In this document: one piece after another, positions 1 through 10,551 of the stretch
How the letters are laid out: every line of letters starts with the position of its first letter
Position numbering within the stretch: the first letter of the stretch is position 1
Assembly: GCA_003719395.1 (NCBI GenBank)
Contig: RHMC01000025.1
Coordinates: 1 to 58,894, forward strand
Direction of reading: 5' to 3'
DNA: 58,894 nt
Source: Streptomyces altiplanensis
GTDB lineage: Bacteria; Actinomycetota; Actinomycetes; Streptomycetales; Streptomycetaceae
Program-made: the position numbers and the translations under genes
Notes under the pieces: model-generated
Told to the model about the DNA's origin: nothing
The model's database searches: none
The model's input: only the letters and a program-made list of their open reading frames with translations

Positions 1-957
1 ATGCCTCTGGGCGGCCCGGGGGCGGGGGCAGCGCCCGGAGCCACGCCCGAAGGCCGCTTCGGGGCGGACGGCGCGGGCGACGGGCGGCGGATTCCCGCCT
101 ATCCCGCGCCGAACGCGCCGTGCGCCGCACGCGCGGAGGCCGTCAAGTACGCGCAGTGGCGGCGGCAGGCCGCCGAACCCGGACGGGTGCCCGAGTACGA
201 CGACATCGACGAGGCCGGGGCCGCCGGCCGGATCGCCGCACTGCTGGGCGAGGGCGCCGCCGCCCCCGGAGGGATGTCCCTCAGGGACGACGCGGCCCGG
301 GAGCTCCTCGCGCGGTACGGCATCGACGTACGGCCGGCCCTGCCCTGCGCCGAGGCCGACGCCGCCATCGCGGCGGCCCGGCGGCTCGGCTACCCCGTCG
401 CCCTCAAGACCACCGCCCCGCACCTGCGCCACCGCCCCGACCTCGGCGGCGTACGCCTCGACCGCGGTGACGAGCAGGAACTGCGCCGGGCCTACAGCGA
501 GCTGACCGACGCGCTCGGCAAGCCCGAGGAGCTCCAGCCCGTCGTCCAGGCCATGGCCCCCCGCGGCGTGGACACCGTCGTACGGGCCTCCATCGACGCC
601 GCGGCCGGCGCCGTGCTCTCCTTCGGGCTGGCCGGAGCCGCCTCCGAGCTGCTCGGTGACATCGGACACCGGCTGGTTCCGGCCACCGACCGGGACGCCG
701 CCGAACTCATCAGGTCGATCCGCACCGCCCCGCTCCTCTTCGGCTGGCGCGGCTCGGACCCCGTCGACACCGCCGCGCTCGAAGAGCTGCTGCTGCGCGT
801 CTCGCGCCTGGTCGACGACCACCCCGAGGTGGTCGGGGTCTCCCTGGAACCCGTGGTCGTCGCCCCGCACGGCCTGTCCGTGCTCGGCGCGTCCGTGCGC
901 CTCGCGTCCCCGCCCGCCCGCGACGACCTCGGCCCCCGCCGCCTCCCGAGCTACTGA
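1..957 (+). CDS. C-terminal part of a GNAT/acyl-CoA synthetase (NDP-forming) family protein
   Basis: The protein carries an ATP-grasp (ATP-grasp_5) domain from about residue 92 to the end, with the phrase 'ALKTTAPHLRHR' and a later glycine-rich core. This is the usual C-terminal third of large Pat-like proteins, which join a GNAT acetyltransferase, a CoA-binding domain, a succinyl-CoA-ligase-like domain and an ATP-grasp domain. The linker 'AVKYAQWRRQAAEPGRVPEY' is also typical. Family members are around 900 residues, so the N-terminal two thirds lie left of the window. The first ~30 residues look like low-complexity frame noise, which suggests either the window cut or a frameshift near position 90. 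In the family the enzyme acetylates protein lysines or forms acyl-CoA; the activity here is inferred. The next gene follows after about 50 bases. Confidence 0.8.
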   Translation: MPLGGPGAGAAPGATPEGRFGADGAGDGRRIPAYPAPNAPCAARAEAVKYAQWRRQAAEPGRVPEYDDIDEAGAAGRIAALLGEGAAAPGGMSLRDDAARELLARYGIDVRPALPCAEADAAIAAARRLGYPVALKTTAPHLRHRPDLGGVRLDRGDEQELRRAYSELTDALGKPEELQPVVQAMAPRGVDTVVRASIDAAAGAVLSFGLAGAASELLGDIGHRLVPATDRDAAELIRSIRTAPLLFGWRGSDPVDTAALEELLLRVSRLVDDHPEVVGVSLEPVVVAPHGLSVLGASVRLASPPARDDLGPRRLPSY

Positions 958-1009
958 GCCGTCCACAGGCCCGGCATCGTGTCCCCCGGAGCCCCGTAGG
1001 ATGGAGGGC

Positions 1010-1597
1010 ATGGCGAAGACCGGTACGACGACCAAGGGGCTGCGCGCGGCCATCGAGCGCAGCGGCTACTACCCGGCCCTCGTGGCCGAAGCGGTGGAGG
1101 CCGCTGTCGGCGGCGAGCCGGTCTCCTCATACCTGGTGCACCAGGAGACGACCTTCGACTCCAACGAGGTCCGCCGCCACGTCACGGTGCTCGTCCTGAC
1201 CGGCAACCGCTTCATCGTCAGCCACACCGACGAGCAGGCCGCCGATGCCACCTCCCCGGCGCCGTACGCCACCACCTCCACCGAGTCGGTCAAGCTCGAC
1301 CGGATCTCGTCGGTCGTGGTCAGCCGTGTCGTCGCCAACCCGGAGAAGTACGTGCCGGGCACCCTGCCCCGCGAGGTCGTCCTGACCATCGGCTGGGGCG
1401 CGGTCTCCCGGATCGACCTGGAGCCCGCCGCCTGCGGCGACCCCAACTGCGACGCGGACCACGGCTACACCGGCAGCACCACCGCCGACGACCTCAGCCT
1501 GCGCGTCAGCGAGGCCGGCGACGGACCGGACGCCGTCCGCCAGACGCTCGCGTTCGCCCAGGCGCTCTCCGAAGCGACCGCCGCGGCCGACCGCTGA
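1010..1597 (+). CDS. DUF5998 family protein
   Basis: This 195-residue cytoplasmic protein begins 'MAKTGTTTKGLRAAIERSGY', the start I associate with the actinobacterial family DUF5998. No catalytic motif is evident, and a short cysteine pair lies near residue 144 ('CGDPNCDADHGY'). An alternative in-frame ATG lies nine bases upstream at 1001. I prefer 1010 because it matches the conserved N-terminus. The stop codon TGA shares one base with the ATG of the next gene, so the two are probably co-transcribed and translationally coupled. Function is unknown. Confidence 0.85.
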   Translation: MAKTGTTTKGLRAAIERSGYYPALVAEAVEAAVGGEPVSSYLVHQETTFDSNEVRRHVTVLVLTGNRFIVSHTDEQAADATSPAPYATTSTESVKLDRISSVVVSRVVANPEKYVPGTLPREVVLTIGWGAVSRIDLEPAACGDPNCDADHGYTGSTTADDLSLRVSEAGDGPDAVRQTLAFAQALSEATAAADR

Positions 1598-2784
1598 TGG
1601 CGCAGCCCGTCTGGTCCGACCCGGTTCCGCTCGCCCTGGGCACCGCGCCCGCCCCCGAGTACGGCAGCGGCTCGCTCGCCGACCTCCTGCCGACCCTCGC
1701 GGCGGGCATGGACGTACCCGGGGCGACCGCCACGATCCCCGAGCTCACGCCCGCCGACCGGAACTGCGTGTTCCTGATCGACGGTCTCGGCTGGGAACAG
1801 ATCAAGGCCCACCCGGACGAGGCCCCGTACCTCCACTCCCTCCTCGGCAGTTCGCGCGGCGGCACCGGGCGCCCGCTCACGGCCGGCTTCCCCGCCACCA
1901 CCGCGACCTCGCTCGCCTCCGTCGGCACCGGACTGCGCCCGGCGCGCACGGCCTGCCCGGCTACACCGTCCGCGACCCGGACACCGGCGCGCTGATGAAC
2001 CAGCTGCGCTGGAAGCCGTGGACCGACCCGCACGTCTGGCAGCCGTACCCCACGGTCTTCCAGCTCGCCGACGCCGCGGGCGTGCACACCGCGCAGGTGT
2101 CGTCCCCGGACTTCCAGCACACCCCGCTCACCAAGATCGCGCTGAGCGGCGGCACGTTCCGCGGCAAGCTCACCGGCGAGGACCGCATGGACCTCGCCGC
2201 CGAGCAGCTGGCGGCGGGCGACCGTTCGCTGGTCTACACGTACTACAGCGAGGTCGACGGCAAGGGCCACCGCTTCGGCATGGACTCCGACGCCTGGCGC
2301 GGCCAGCTGATGTACGTCGACCGGCTCGCCCAGCGCCTCGCCGAACAGCTGCCGCCCCGCGCGGCGCTGTACATCACCGCCGACCACGGCATGATCGACA
2401 TCCCCTTCGACGAGGAGTCGCGCATCGACTTCGACGAGGACTGGGAGCTGGGCGCCGGCGTCGCCCTGCTGGGCGGCGAGGGCCGGGCCCGTCATGTGTA
2501 CGCCGTCCCGGGCGCCGGGAACGATGTGCTGACCGTCTGGCGCGAGGTGCTCGGCGAACAGTTCTGGGTGGCGAGCAGGGACGAGGCGATCGCAGGCCGG
2601 CTGGTTCGGCCCGGCGGTCGACGAGCGGGTGTACGGACGCATCGGCGACGTCGTCGCCGCGGCCCACGACGACGTCGTGGTCACCGCGTCGCGCCGGGAG
2701 CCGCACGAGTCCGCGATGGTGGGCATGCACGGCTCCATGACGCCCGCCGAGCAGCTCGTCCCGCTCCTCGAAGTCCGCTCGTAA
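1597..2784 (+). CDS. Alkaline-phosphatase-superfamily (nucleotide pyrophosphatase/phosphodiesterase-like) protein, frame broken twice
   Basis: The product is a metal-dependent phosphodiesterase/phosphatase of the alkaline phosphatase fold. Its motifs include 'CVFLIDGLGWEQ' (first metal aspartate), 'GFPATTATSLASVGTG' (nucleophile Thr), 'YYSEVDGKGHRFG' and 'ITADHGMIDIP' (later metal-binding Asp/His). The reading frame starts at the ATG at 1597, shifts near 1937 (one base short in a C/G run; frame resumes at 'GLPGYTVRDPDTGALM') and again near 2600 (resumes at 'GWFGPAVDERVYGRIGD'), ending at the TAA at 2782-2784. Across the breaks the protein is full length at about 395 residues, so sequencing error is likelier than decay. 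It overlaps the DUF5998 stop by one base. The substrate is unknown. Confidence 0.8.
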
Positions 2785-2828
2785 CCCCCGCACTCCCACG
2801 CACTGATCTGAAAGGCCCTCAACCCCTC

Positions 2829-3515
2829 ATGCCCGAGCTGGTGTTCTTCTCCGGAACGATGGACTGCGGAAAGAGCACCCTGGCTCTTCAGATCGAGCAC
2901 AACCGGTCCGCGCGCGGCCTCCAGGGCATGATCTTCACGCGTGACGACCGGGCGGGCGTGGGCAAGCTCTCCTCCCGCCTCGGCCTGGTCACCGACGCCG
3001 TCGAGGCCGCCGAGGGCTTCGACTTCTACGCATACCTCGTCGCCCACCTCTCCCAGGGCAACCGCGCCGACTACGTGATCGTGGACGAGGCCCAGTTCCT
3101 CGCGGGCGAGCAGATCGACCAACTGGCCCGCGTCGTCGACGACCTGGAGCTCGACGTCTTCGCCTTCGGGATCACCACCGACTTCCGCTCCAAGCTCTTC
3201 CCCGGCTCGCAGCGCCTGGTCGAACTCGCCGACCGGGTGGAGGTGCTCCAGGTCGAGGCGCTGTGCTGGTGCGGCGCGAGGGCCACGCACAACGCCCGTA
3301 CGATCGGCGGCGAGATGGTCGTCGAGGGAGCCCAGGTCGTCGTCGGCGACGTCAACCAGTCGCCGGACGAGGTCGGTTACGAGGTGCTGTGCCGCCGCCA
3401 CCACAGGCGCCGGATGACGGCCGCGGCCGCGCACGCCGCGGCCCTGTCGCCCGACGTGCTGCCCGTCGACCCGTCCCTCGCCGACTTCGTCAGCCGGCCG
3501 TCGTCACGATCGTGA
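2829..3515 (+). CDS. tdk: Thymidine kinase
   Basis: This 228-residue type II thymidine kinase phosphorylates thymidine with ATP in the pyrimidine salvage pathway. The P-loop 'GTMDCGKS' is at residues 9-16, the Walker B-like 'VDEAQF' lies near residue 80, and a 'CWCGARATHNART' zinc-binding segment with a later Cys/His pair is near residue 145. The ATG at 2829 follows the preceding stop by about 45 bases. An open frame from 1995 runs into this gene only because the upstream phosphatase lost its frame, so the apparent fusion is artificial. The 3' end overlaps the convergent VOC gene by 26 bases. Confidence 0.92.
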   Translation: MPELVFFSGTMDCGKSTLALQIEHNRSARGLQGMIFTRDDRAGVGKLSSRLGLVTDAVEAAEGFDFYAYLVAHLSQGNRADYVIVDEAQFLAGEQIDQLARVVDDLELDVFAFGITTDFRSKLFPGSQRLVELADRVEVLQVEALCWCGARATHNARTIGGEMVVEGAQVVVGDVNQSPDEVGYEVLCRRHHRRRMTAAAAHAAALSPDVLPVDPSLADFVSRPSSRS

Positions 3516-4268
3516 ACACCGCGCCCTCCGGGTCCGATACGACCGCCGACCTCCCTCGCGCGTCGTCCCGGGGCGGTTGCAGCACATGCCCGCCGAGCTC
3601 CTCCAGCAGACGGGCCGACCCGTCGGTGTCCCCGACCTCGAAGTACGTCATCCAGTGCGGCCCCCTGTCACGCGGCAGGGCGGCGCCCACGCCGCGCACG
3701 GACGCCACCGGACGTCCTCCGAGGTGCAGTGTCAGCCGGTCGAGGTCGGTACAGACGTCCGTCTCCACCTCGTGGCCGAAGACTGCCCCGTAGAACTTGC
3801 CGACCACCGACGTCTCGCGCGTCACCAGCTCGTTCCAGACCGGAGTGCCGTGGGTACCGGCGAGGGCCGTCCCCAGATGGGCCGCGGCCTGCCAGATGCC
3901 GAAGACCGCGCCGGCGGGGTCGGAGCAGATCGCCATCCGGCCTGCGTCGCCCGCGTCGATCGGGCCGACCCCGACCGTGCCGCCGTGGCTCCTGACGGAC
4001 ACGGCCGTGACACCGGCGTCGTCGGTGGCGAGGTACGGCGTCCAGGCGATGGGCAGATGCCGGTCGGGCGGCAGCTGCCCGACGCCCGCGATCTCCTTGC
4101 CGTCGAGCACGGGGCCCGTACGTACGGGCCGAGCTGCTGCGGTCCGGGCCGGAACTCCCAGCCGAACAGCGCTCCGTAGAATTCCTGGGTGGTGGCCAGG
4201 CCGTGCACCATCAGGCTCACCCAGCAGGGCTCACCGGGCGTGTGCCGCCGGGTCGCTGCCTCGGTCAT
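3490..4268 (-). CDS. VOC (glyoxalase/bleomycin-resistance-fold) family protein, one frameshift
   Basis: The two-domain vicinal-oxygen-chelate protein has about 259 residues. The first domain starts 'TPGEPCWVSLMVHGLATTQ' with 'FYGALFGWEF', and the second contains 'FYGAVFGHEV' and 'WMTYFEV'. Such paired VOC proteins are common in Streptomyces and resemble a lactoylglutathione-lyase-like or 'hydroxylase' annotation group; the substrate is unknown. The frame shifts near 4110-4130, where a GTACGTACGG repeat could have promoted an indel. The start is the ATG complementary to 4266-4268, preceded by GGAGAGA in the sense direction. It is convergent with thymidine kinase. Confidence 0.8.
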
Positions 4269-4511
4269 CGTCACTCTCTCCTCGGACCATCGTGGTGGTC
4301 GTGCGGGAACGGGCGCCCCGTTGTGAAGCGGTGAAGCGGTGAAGGGAAGCGCCCGTGCAGATGCTTGCACCACCTGGCGTACGACGCGTCCCGGCCGCGC
4401 CGCTTTCCGTGGGTTCCCGCAAGAGAATGCCTGATTCGGCGCCTTCGGTCCGGTTCGGTGCCGCCGCCGTACGGTGTCGGCCGTACCGGAGGTTGCGCGA
4501 GGATGGCACCT

Positions 4512-5334
4512 ATGAATGCCATCATCACCGCAGCCGAACTCGCGAGCGAGTCGACGGGAGAGCGGCCGCCGGTCCTCCTGGACGTCCGTTACCAGATGGG
4601 CGGGCCGCACGGCCGCGCCGCGTACGAGGCGGGACACATCCCCGGAGCCGTCTTCGTCGACCTCGAGGCGGAACTCGCCGGCCCGCCCGGCTCCGGCGGC
4701 CGCCATCCGCTCCCGGACGTCGAGGACTTCGGCGCGGTCATGCGCCGCGCGGGCGTCCGTCACGACACCCCGGTCGTGGTGTACGACGGCGGGCAGGGCT
4801 GGGCCGCGGCACGCGCCTGGTGGATGCTGCGCTGGGCGGGCCACCAGGACGTCAGGGTGCTGGACGGTGGCCTCGCGGCGTGGACGGGCCCGGTCGAATC
4901 GGAGGCCCCGGCCCCGGCCGCCGGTGATTTCCGGCCGGCCCCCGGCGCCGTGGCGCTCCTCGACGCGGACGGCGCGCCGAGTTCGCCCGTACCGGCTGCT
5001 GCTCGACCGCGAGCGGCCGAGCGCTACCGGGGCGAGGTGGAGCCGATCGACCCGGTCGCCGGCCACATCCCGGGCGCGGTCTCCGCCCCGACCATGGAGA
5101 ACGTCGGACCCGACGGCCGCCTTCTCCCCGCCCCCGAACTGGCCGCCCGCTTCGCGTCGCTGGGCGCCGGCGAGCGCGGGCGTCGGCGTCTACTGCGGCT
5201 CGGGCGTCTCCGCGGCCCAGCAGGTGCTGGCCCTGGAGGTCGCGGGCATTCCGGCGGCGCTGTACGTGGGGTCGTGGTCCGAGTGTGGCGCCGACGAGTC
5301 CCGCCCCGTGGCCACCGGACCCGACCCCCGGTAA
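4512..5334 (+). CDS. Sulfurtransferase (rhodanese, two domains), frameshifted
   Basis: This is a thiosulfate/3-mercaptopyruvate sulfurtransferase-type protein of about 275 residues. The N-terminal rhodanese domain begins at '[14 protein letters not shown]' and includes '[13 protein letters not shown]'. The C-terminal domain includes '[20 protein letters not shown]' and the active-site loop 'YCGSGVSA', whose Cys accepts the sulfane sulfur. The frame breaks at about 4975-5010 (out and back) and again near 5175, so three small indels are needed to restore a full-length protein. The ATG at 4512 is preferred; ATG 4503 is in frame. A strong hairpin follows the stop. Confidence 0.82.
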
Positions 5335-5344
5335 CCGCGCAGGC

Positions 5345-5379
5345 CGAGGGGCCCGTACGCGATCCGTACGGGCCCCTCG
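5345..5379. terminator. Bidirectional rho-independent-like hairpin
   Basis: A perfect GC-rich inverted repeat (GAGGGGCCCGTACG arm at 5346-5359 and its complement at 5365-5378, five-base loop) lies between the convergent sulfurtransferase and sepH genes. There is no long T run, as is usual for Streptomyces terminators. Confidence 0.7.
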
Positions 5380-5397
5380 CCTCAAGGCGTCCAGCGT

Positions 5398-6474
5398 CTA
5401 TTCCTGCTTCTTGCGGCGCGTACCGAAGACGATCTCGTCCCAGCTCGGTACGGCCGCCCGCCGCCCGGGCCGGACCCCGTCGGCCTCGGCCTCGACGGTC
5501 CGTCGTGCCGGTGAGCCGGTCCCGGTGGCCGGCGCGGCGCGCGGCATGAGGACATCGGCGTACGCCGCCCCCGGCTCCGGAGGCGGCGGACGCGGCGGTC
5601 TCCTCGGCCTCCGGCTCCTGCGCGGCGTCGGGCTCGGTCGTCGGCGGCTCCGCGGGCGGCGCGGGCCGCTCGGGCACCACCATGTCGCCGCGGAAGCTCG
5701 GCACCGCCTCCAGCAGGCTGGTCAGCGAATCCCGCTCACCGCCGGCGCCCTCCTGCTGCGGCTCGGGCGCGGGCAACGGCACGGCGGGCCGCTCCAGCTG
5801 CCGGTCGAGCGCACGGTCCAGCGGCCGGTCCCGGGGCAGTCGCGCGATCCGCGGTACGAAGGGGAAGCTCGGCTCCGGCGCGGCCACCATGGTGGTGTCG
5901 TCCGTCTCGCCGATCAGCGCGCACGATCGTCGTCCACGGCCTGTACGAGTCGCCGGGGCGGGTCGTACGTCCAGCTCGCGGAGTGGGGCTCGCCCGCGAC
6001 GCGGTAGACCAGGAGCACTTCCCACGTGCCGTCGTCGCGCCGCCAGGAGTCCCACAGAACGGTTTCCTTGTCGGCGCCGCGCAGCAGCAGCCGCTCCTGC
6101 ACCGCCTCGCCGAGCTGGGGTCCGGTCCCGGTGTTCTCGCCGGGACGGCGCACCGGGGTCTTCCGGGCGCGCTCGGCCATGAAGGCGCGTTCGGCCAGCA
6201 CGGGGCCTTCGAAACGACGGACCCGGTCCACCGGGATGCCCGCGTGCTGAGCGACCTCCTCGGCGGAGGCACCGGCGCGTATCCGGGCCTGGATGTCGCG
6301 AGGGCGGAGATGGCTCTCCACCTCGATCTCGATCTGGCCGAGGCGGGCGCGGTCGTTGCGCACCGCGGCACGCAGCCGCTCGTCGATCGGAAGTGTGTAC
6401 TCCGTGCTGTCAGCAGCCTTCAGCACCAGTCGTGTGCCGTCATTCGAGACGGCCACGACACGCAGTTCGGGCAT
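5398..6474 (-). CDS. sepH: Cell division protein SepH (DUF3071), frameshifted
   Basis: SepH is an actinobacterial FtsZ-binding protein that promotes Z-ring assembly and sporulation septation. The N-terminus 'MPELRVVAVSNDGTRLVLK' and the DUF3071 domain with a helix-turn-helix-like core ('DIQARIRAGASAEEVAQHAG') fill about the first 170 residues, followed by a Pro/Glu-rich linker. The conserved C-terminal tail reads 'SWDEIVFGTRRKKQE' before the stop at 5398-5400. The frame shifts near 5920 and again near 5550. Both halves are recognisable, so the ~358-residue protein is probably whole in the organism. It is convergent with the sulfurtransferase. Confidence 0.85.
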
Positions 6475-6883
6475 GGGAACCTCCCGGGTGGTGCCTGCCG
6501 ACGTCACGTGCGTCGCTGCTTCCGCTAGTCGAGTGTGGCCTGCCCGGGTGCAGCCTGCCACAACCTTGCCCAGTTGCCCGGCGTGTCGGGCATCAGCCCT
6601 GGATCGCCGTTATGGCACGGTTACCATTTCGCCACTCATAGTGACCGACTCGTCACTGTGAGCATTCGGTGTCCGTGATGGGGGCCGGACCCAGGGCTCG
6701 CCACAGTACTCCATTCGGACCATGAGGGTGGACCGGCGCGCCGCCGAAGTTCTCCACGCGTGCGGGAGTTGAGAGCGCCGGTTCGCCGCCGCAGGGCCTC
6801 TGTAGTGGCCTGTTTCACAGAATCGCTTGAAGCGGAACTATCCACTTCGCCCAAATGTCCCTTCATGTTGCAAGGTAGACCAG
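6475..6883. other. Divergent intergenic region (409 bp)
   Basis: This lies between the start of sepH on the minus strand and the membrane protein gene on the plus strand, so it should hold both promoters. I see several A/T-richer patches (for example around 6610-6660 and 6825-6875) but no motif I can name, and no convincing small gene. Confidence 0.5.
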
Positions 6884-7886
6884 ATGGGTGAGATGGGTAA
6901 GCAGAGGCTGGGCATGGGCGGTAGGCCGGAAAGCAACATGGATGAACCGAAAAATCCGCGATTGGACCTGAGTGTCGCTCAGGTGGCGGGAAGCGCGGTG
7001 GCCGCCGTCGTGGCGGCGGTACTGGCCTCCCAGCTCGGTGTGTACGGGACGATCATCGGCGCGGGAGTGGTCAGTGTCGTCGCGACCAGCGGCGGCACGG
7101 TCTTCCAGCACCTCTTCCGGCGCACCGGGGAGCAGATCCGCGAGGTCACGGTCCATGCGAAGCCGAAGGCCCGTCAAGTACCGGCGCATGACCCGCGCGG
7201 GTACGGGCAGGAGGGCCGAGAGGGTGCAGACGCGACGCGGACGCGGGTGCTGCGCACCGTCACGGTGTCGACGGACCTCTCGAACGCCGGTCTCCCGGAC
7301 GAGGAGTTCAGCGAGGCCACCACGCACGGCACGCGGGTGCGGGGCTGGAAGCGTTCCGTGCTCGGGGCCGTCCTCGTCTTCGTCGTGGCGATGGGCGGCA
7401 TCACGGCGTACGAGCTGATCACGGGCGACGGCCTCGGCGGCGGCAGGGGCAGCACCGTCGGCACCGTCTTCCGCGGCGGCGAGCAGCACCAGCACCAGAA
7501 GGAGACCCCGCCGTCGCAGGTCCCCGAGGAGACACCGGGCAGCGGCTCCGCGACGCCCCGGCACCGGGACCGGCGACGGCCGAGCCCCGGCCGGGACTCC
7601 GGCGGCGACACCGGCACCGGGACCGGCGCGGGGGGCGACGGCGGCGCCTCGACCGACCCCGGCAGGACGCCACCCACGACGACGGACGGCGGCACGACGG
7701 GCGGGACGGGCGAAGCGACCCCGACGCCCACTCCGACCCGACGCCGTCCGGAACCACCGGCGGTGAGGGCGGCGACGCGGGCGACGGCGCGAGCGGCGGC
7801 GCGACGAGGACCCGGCGGCGGGCGGCGACAGTGACGGCGGCGCCGCGGCGGACAGCGGCGCGCAGGCCGGTACCCCCGCCCCGTAG
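6884..7886 (+). CDS. Membrane protein with Pro/Thr/Gly-rich tail, frameshifted
   Basis: This actinomycete protein of about 330 residues has two predicted membrane segments, one at about residues 32-66 ('AVAAVVAAVLASQLG' onward) and one at about residues 162-182 ('VLGAVLVFVVAMGGITAYEL'). They flank a basic cytoplasmic loop. A low-complexity extracytoplasmic tail rich in Gly, Thr, Pro and Asp follows. In the tail the frame slips near 7560, 7740 and 7810; the natural end appears to be the TAG at 7884-7886 after 'GAQAGTPAP'. The ATG at 6884 is followed by 'GEMGKQRLGMGG'. Function is unknown; a cell-envelope role is a guess from topology. Confidence 0.65.
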
Positions 7887-7921
7887 GCCGGGAGGGGAAC
7901 AGGCCCGCAGGACCGGCCGCC

Positions 7922-9237
7922 CTAGTCGCCCAGGATCCGCCGCAGATAGCCGTTGGTGAAGAGCCGCTGCGGGTCCAGCCGGTCGCGCACCGCCGTGAAC
8001 TCGGCGAAGCGCGGGTAGGCCTCGGCCAGGTACGCGGCGTCGCGCGTGTGCACCTTGCCCCAGTGCGGCCGGCCGCCGTGCGCGGTCATGATCCGCTCGA
8101 CCGCGGTGAAGTAGGCCTGGTACGGGGTGCCCCGGTACAGGTGCACCGCGATGTACGCCGTGTCCCTGCCGGACGCCGTGGACAGCGTGATGTCGTCCGC
8201 CGGGGCCGTCCGTACCTCCACCGGAAAGCTCACGCGCAGCGGCGAGCGCTCGACCAGCGCCTTGACCTCGCGCAGCGCCTCCACCGCGGCCTCGCGCGCG
8301 ACGGCGTACTCCATCTCCATGAAGCGCACGCGGCGCGGGCTGGTGAAGACCTTGTACGGGATGTCCGTGTACGTACGGGCGGAGAGCGCGCGGCTGGAGA
8401 GCCTGGCGATCGCAGGTATGGCCGCGGGAACGGCCCGGCCGACCGAACAGGCCACCTGGAAGGCGCCGTTGGACAGGAGCTCGTCCTCGACCCAGCCGCT
8501 GATCCTGCCGGGCGGGGCCGCGGGGCCCGCGCTGCGGTTGTTGCGCTTGGTGTTGCAGTTGCCGGTGTGCGGGAACCAGTAGAACTCGAAGTGCTCGTTC
8601 TCCGCGTGCAGCGCTTCGAAGTCGGCGGTGACCCGGTCGAAGGTCATCGGTTCCTCGCGGGCCCTCAGCAGGAAGAGGGGCTCCACGGCGAAGGTGATCG
8701 CGGTGACGACGCCCAGCGCGCCGAGCCCGAGCCTGGCGGCCGCGAAGACTTCGGCGTTCTCCTCCGCGGAGCACGTCAGCAACGAGCTGTCGGCCGTGAC
8801 GAGTTCCAGGGCGCGGATCTGCGCGGACGTCGAGGCCGAGTCGCGGCCCGTGCCGTGCGTGCCGGTGCTGGTCGCGCCGGCCACCGTCTGCTCCATGATG
8901 TCGCCCATGTTCGTGAGCGACAGGCCCTCCCTGGCCAGGGCCACGTTCAGGCGCTTGAGCGGGGTGCCGGCCTCCACGGTCACCGTCCCGGCCGCGCGGT
9001 CGATGCCGCGGATGCCGGTCAGCAGGTCGGGGCGGATCAGCACACCGTCGTCGCGGCGGCCGCCGTGAACGAGTGGCCCGTGCCGACCGGCTTCACCTTC
9101 AGGCCGTCCTCGGCGGCCCTGCGCACGGCTTCGGCGAGCTCCCCGGCCGAGGCGGGGGTCACTTCCCGTACCGGACGGACGGTGACGTTCCCGGCCCAGT
9201 TACGCCACGTGCTCGCCGTCCTGGATGTGGTGGCCAT
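7922..9237 (-). CDS. D-arabinono-1,4-lactone oxidase / FAD-linked sugar-lactone oxidase, one frameshift
   Basis: This VAO-type flavoprotein (about 438 residues) is related to aldonolactone and alditol oxidases. The N-terminal part ('[10 protein letters not shown]', 'VGTGHSF') is the start of the FAD_binding_4 domain. After a frameshift near 9045 it continues with 'EAGTPLKRLNVALAREGLSL', 'GDIMEQTVAGATSTGTHGTG' and a C-terminal ALO domain ending in 'RLDPQRLFTNGYLRRILGD'. 'HWGKVHT' near the end is typical of ALO. The likely reaction is oxidation of a sugar lactone or polyol with O2. The start at 9237 overlaps the upstream MFS gene by about 38 bases on the same strand, implying an operon. Confidence 0.85.
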
Positions 9238-10467
9238 CTGCCCCGTACCCTCCCCGCGTCTGTGCCGGCCTGCGGAGCCGGCGGAACCCCAGGAACGCCA
9301 CCACGGCCGCGAGCGCTCCCGCCGCGACGGGCACCGCGTACCCCGACTCCGCCCCCGACGCGTCGACCACCCAGCCTGCGGCCGAGGAACCGAGAGCGAT
9401 GCCGACGGCGAGCCCGGTTCCCGTCCAGGTCATGCCCTCGGTCAGTTTGGCGCGCGGTACGTGCTGCTCGATGAGAGCCATGGTGGTCACCATCGTCGGC
9501 GCGATGGCAAGGCCCGCAACAAAGAGCGCCACGGCCAGGAACGGCAGGTTCCCGGCCAGTAGGAGGGGGATCATACTCACGGCCATCGCGCAGACCCCCA
9601 CCAGCCACCTGGTGGACGCCTCGCCCTTGAGGTGCAGCAGCCCGAAGACCGCTCCCGCGAGGCAGGAACCGAGCGCGTACACGGCGAGGACGAGGCTGGC
9701 CGCGGCCTTGTGCCCCTGCTCCTCGGCGAACGCCACCGTCACCACGTCGACCGACCCGAAGATCGCGCCGGTCGCCACGAAGGTGGCCACCAGGACCTGG
9801 AGCCCGGGGGAGCGCAGCGCGGAGCCGCCGGTGTGCTCGTCGCGCGGGTGCGGGACGGGCTCGGTGGCGCGCTGGGCGGTCAGCCAGAAGACGCCGACGA
9901 CCAGGAAGACGGCGGCGAGCAGCGGCCCGCCTCGGGGAACCACGCGGTCGAGAGCCCGATGGAGATGATCGGGCCGAAGATGAAGCAGACCTCGTCGGCG
10001 ATCGACTCCCAGGAGTACGCCGTGTGGAGTTCGCGCGGGGAGCCGCGGTAGATCTCGGCCCAGCGCGCCCTGACCATCGAGCCGATGCTCGGCACGCAGC
10101 CGGCGCCGGCCGCGAACACGAACAGCGCCCAGTCGGGGGCGCCCTGCTGGGCGCAGATCAGCAGCCCGGCGACCGCCGCGACCGCGACCAGGGTGGCGGG
10201 ACGCAGAACGCGGCGCTGCCCGTACCGGTCGACGAGGCGGGAGATCTGCGGGCCCAGGACGGCGGCTGCCGTCGCGAGGGTGGCGGTGAGGGCGCCCGCG
10301 AGCCCGTACGCCCCTGTGAGCTGGGAAATCATGGTGACGATGCCGATGCCCATCATGGACAGCGGCATCCGGCCGAAGAAGCCGGCGGCGGAGAACGCCT
10401 TGGTGCCTGGGGCGGCGAAAATCGCGCGGTACGGACTGGGCAAGGGATGCTCCGGTAAGGCGTACAA
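9200..10467 (-). CDS. MFS transporter, one frameshift
   Basis: This is a 12-TM major facilitator of about 420 residues. The N-half (from 10467 downward) includes '[20 protein letters not shown]' and '[13 protein letters not shown]', an MFS motif A-like loop. The C-half (from about 9935) starts '[15 protein letters not shown]' and ends in a basic tail. The frame breaks near 9930-9940. A TTG codon about 20 bases inside the ORF with GGAG upstream could be the true start. The substrate is unknown. It is transcribed together with the lactone oxidase and divergently from hemH. Confidence 0.82.
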
Positions 10468-10551
10468 ATGGAATTCACAGCTTACGTCCGCCGGGCGGTG
10501 TACCGCACGGCGGTTTCACCGTCGCCGCGTACGAGTGGCAGGATCGGACCC

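Noticed and set aside
1506..3434. Long minus-strand open frame antisense to the phosphatase and thymidine kinase genes
   Set aside because: Arg/Gly/Ala-rich shadow of real genes on the other strand; no domain and no proper start.
1995..3515. Apparent phosphatase-thymidine kinase fusion
   Set aside because: The join is produced by a frameshift near 2600; the phosphatase has its own stop at 2784 and thymidine kinase its own ATG at 2829.
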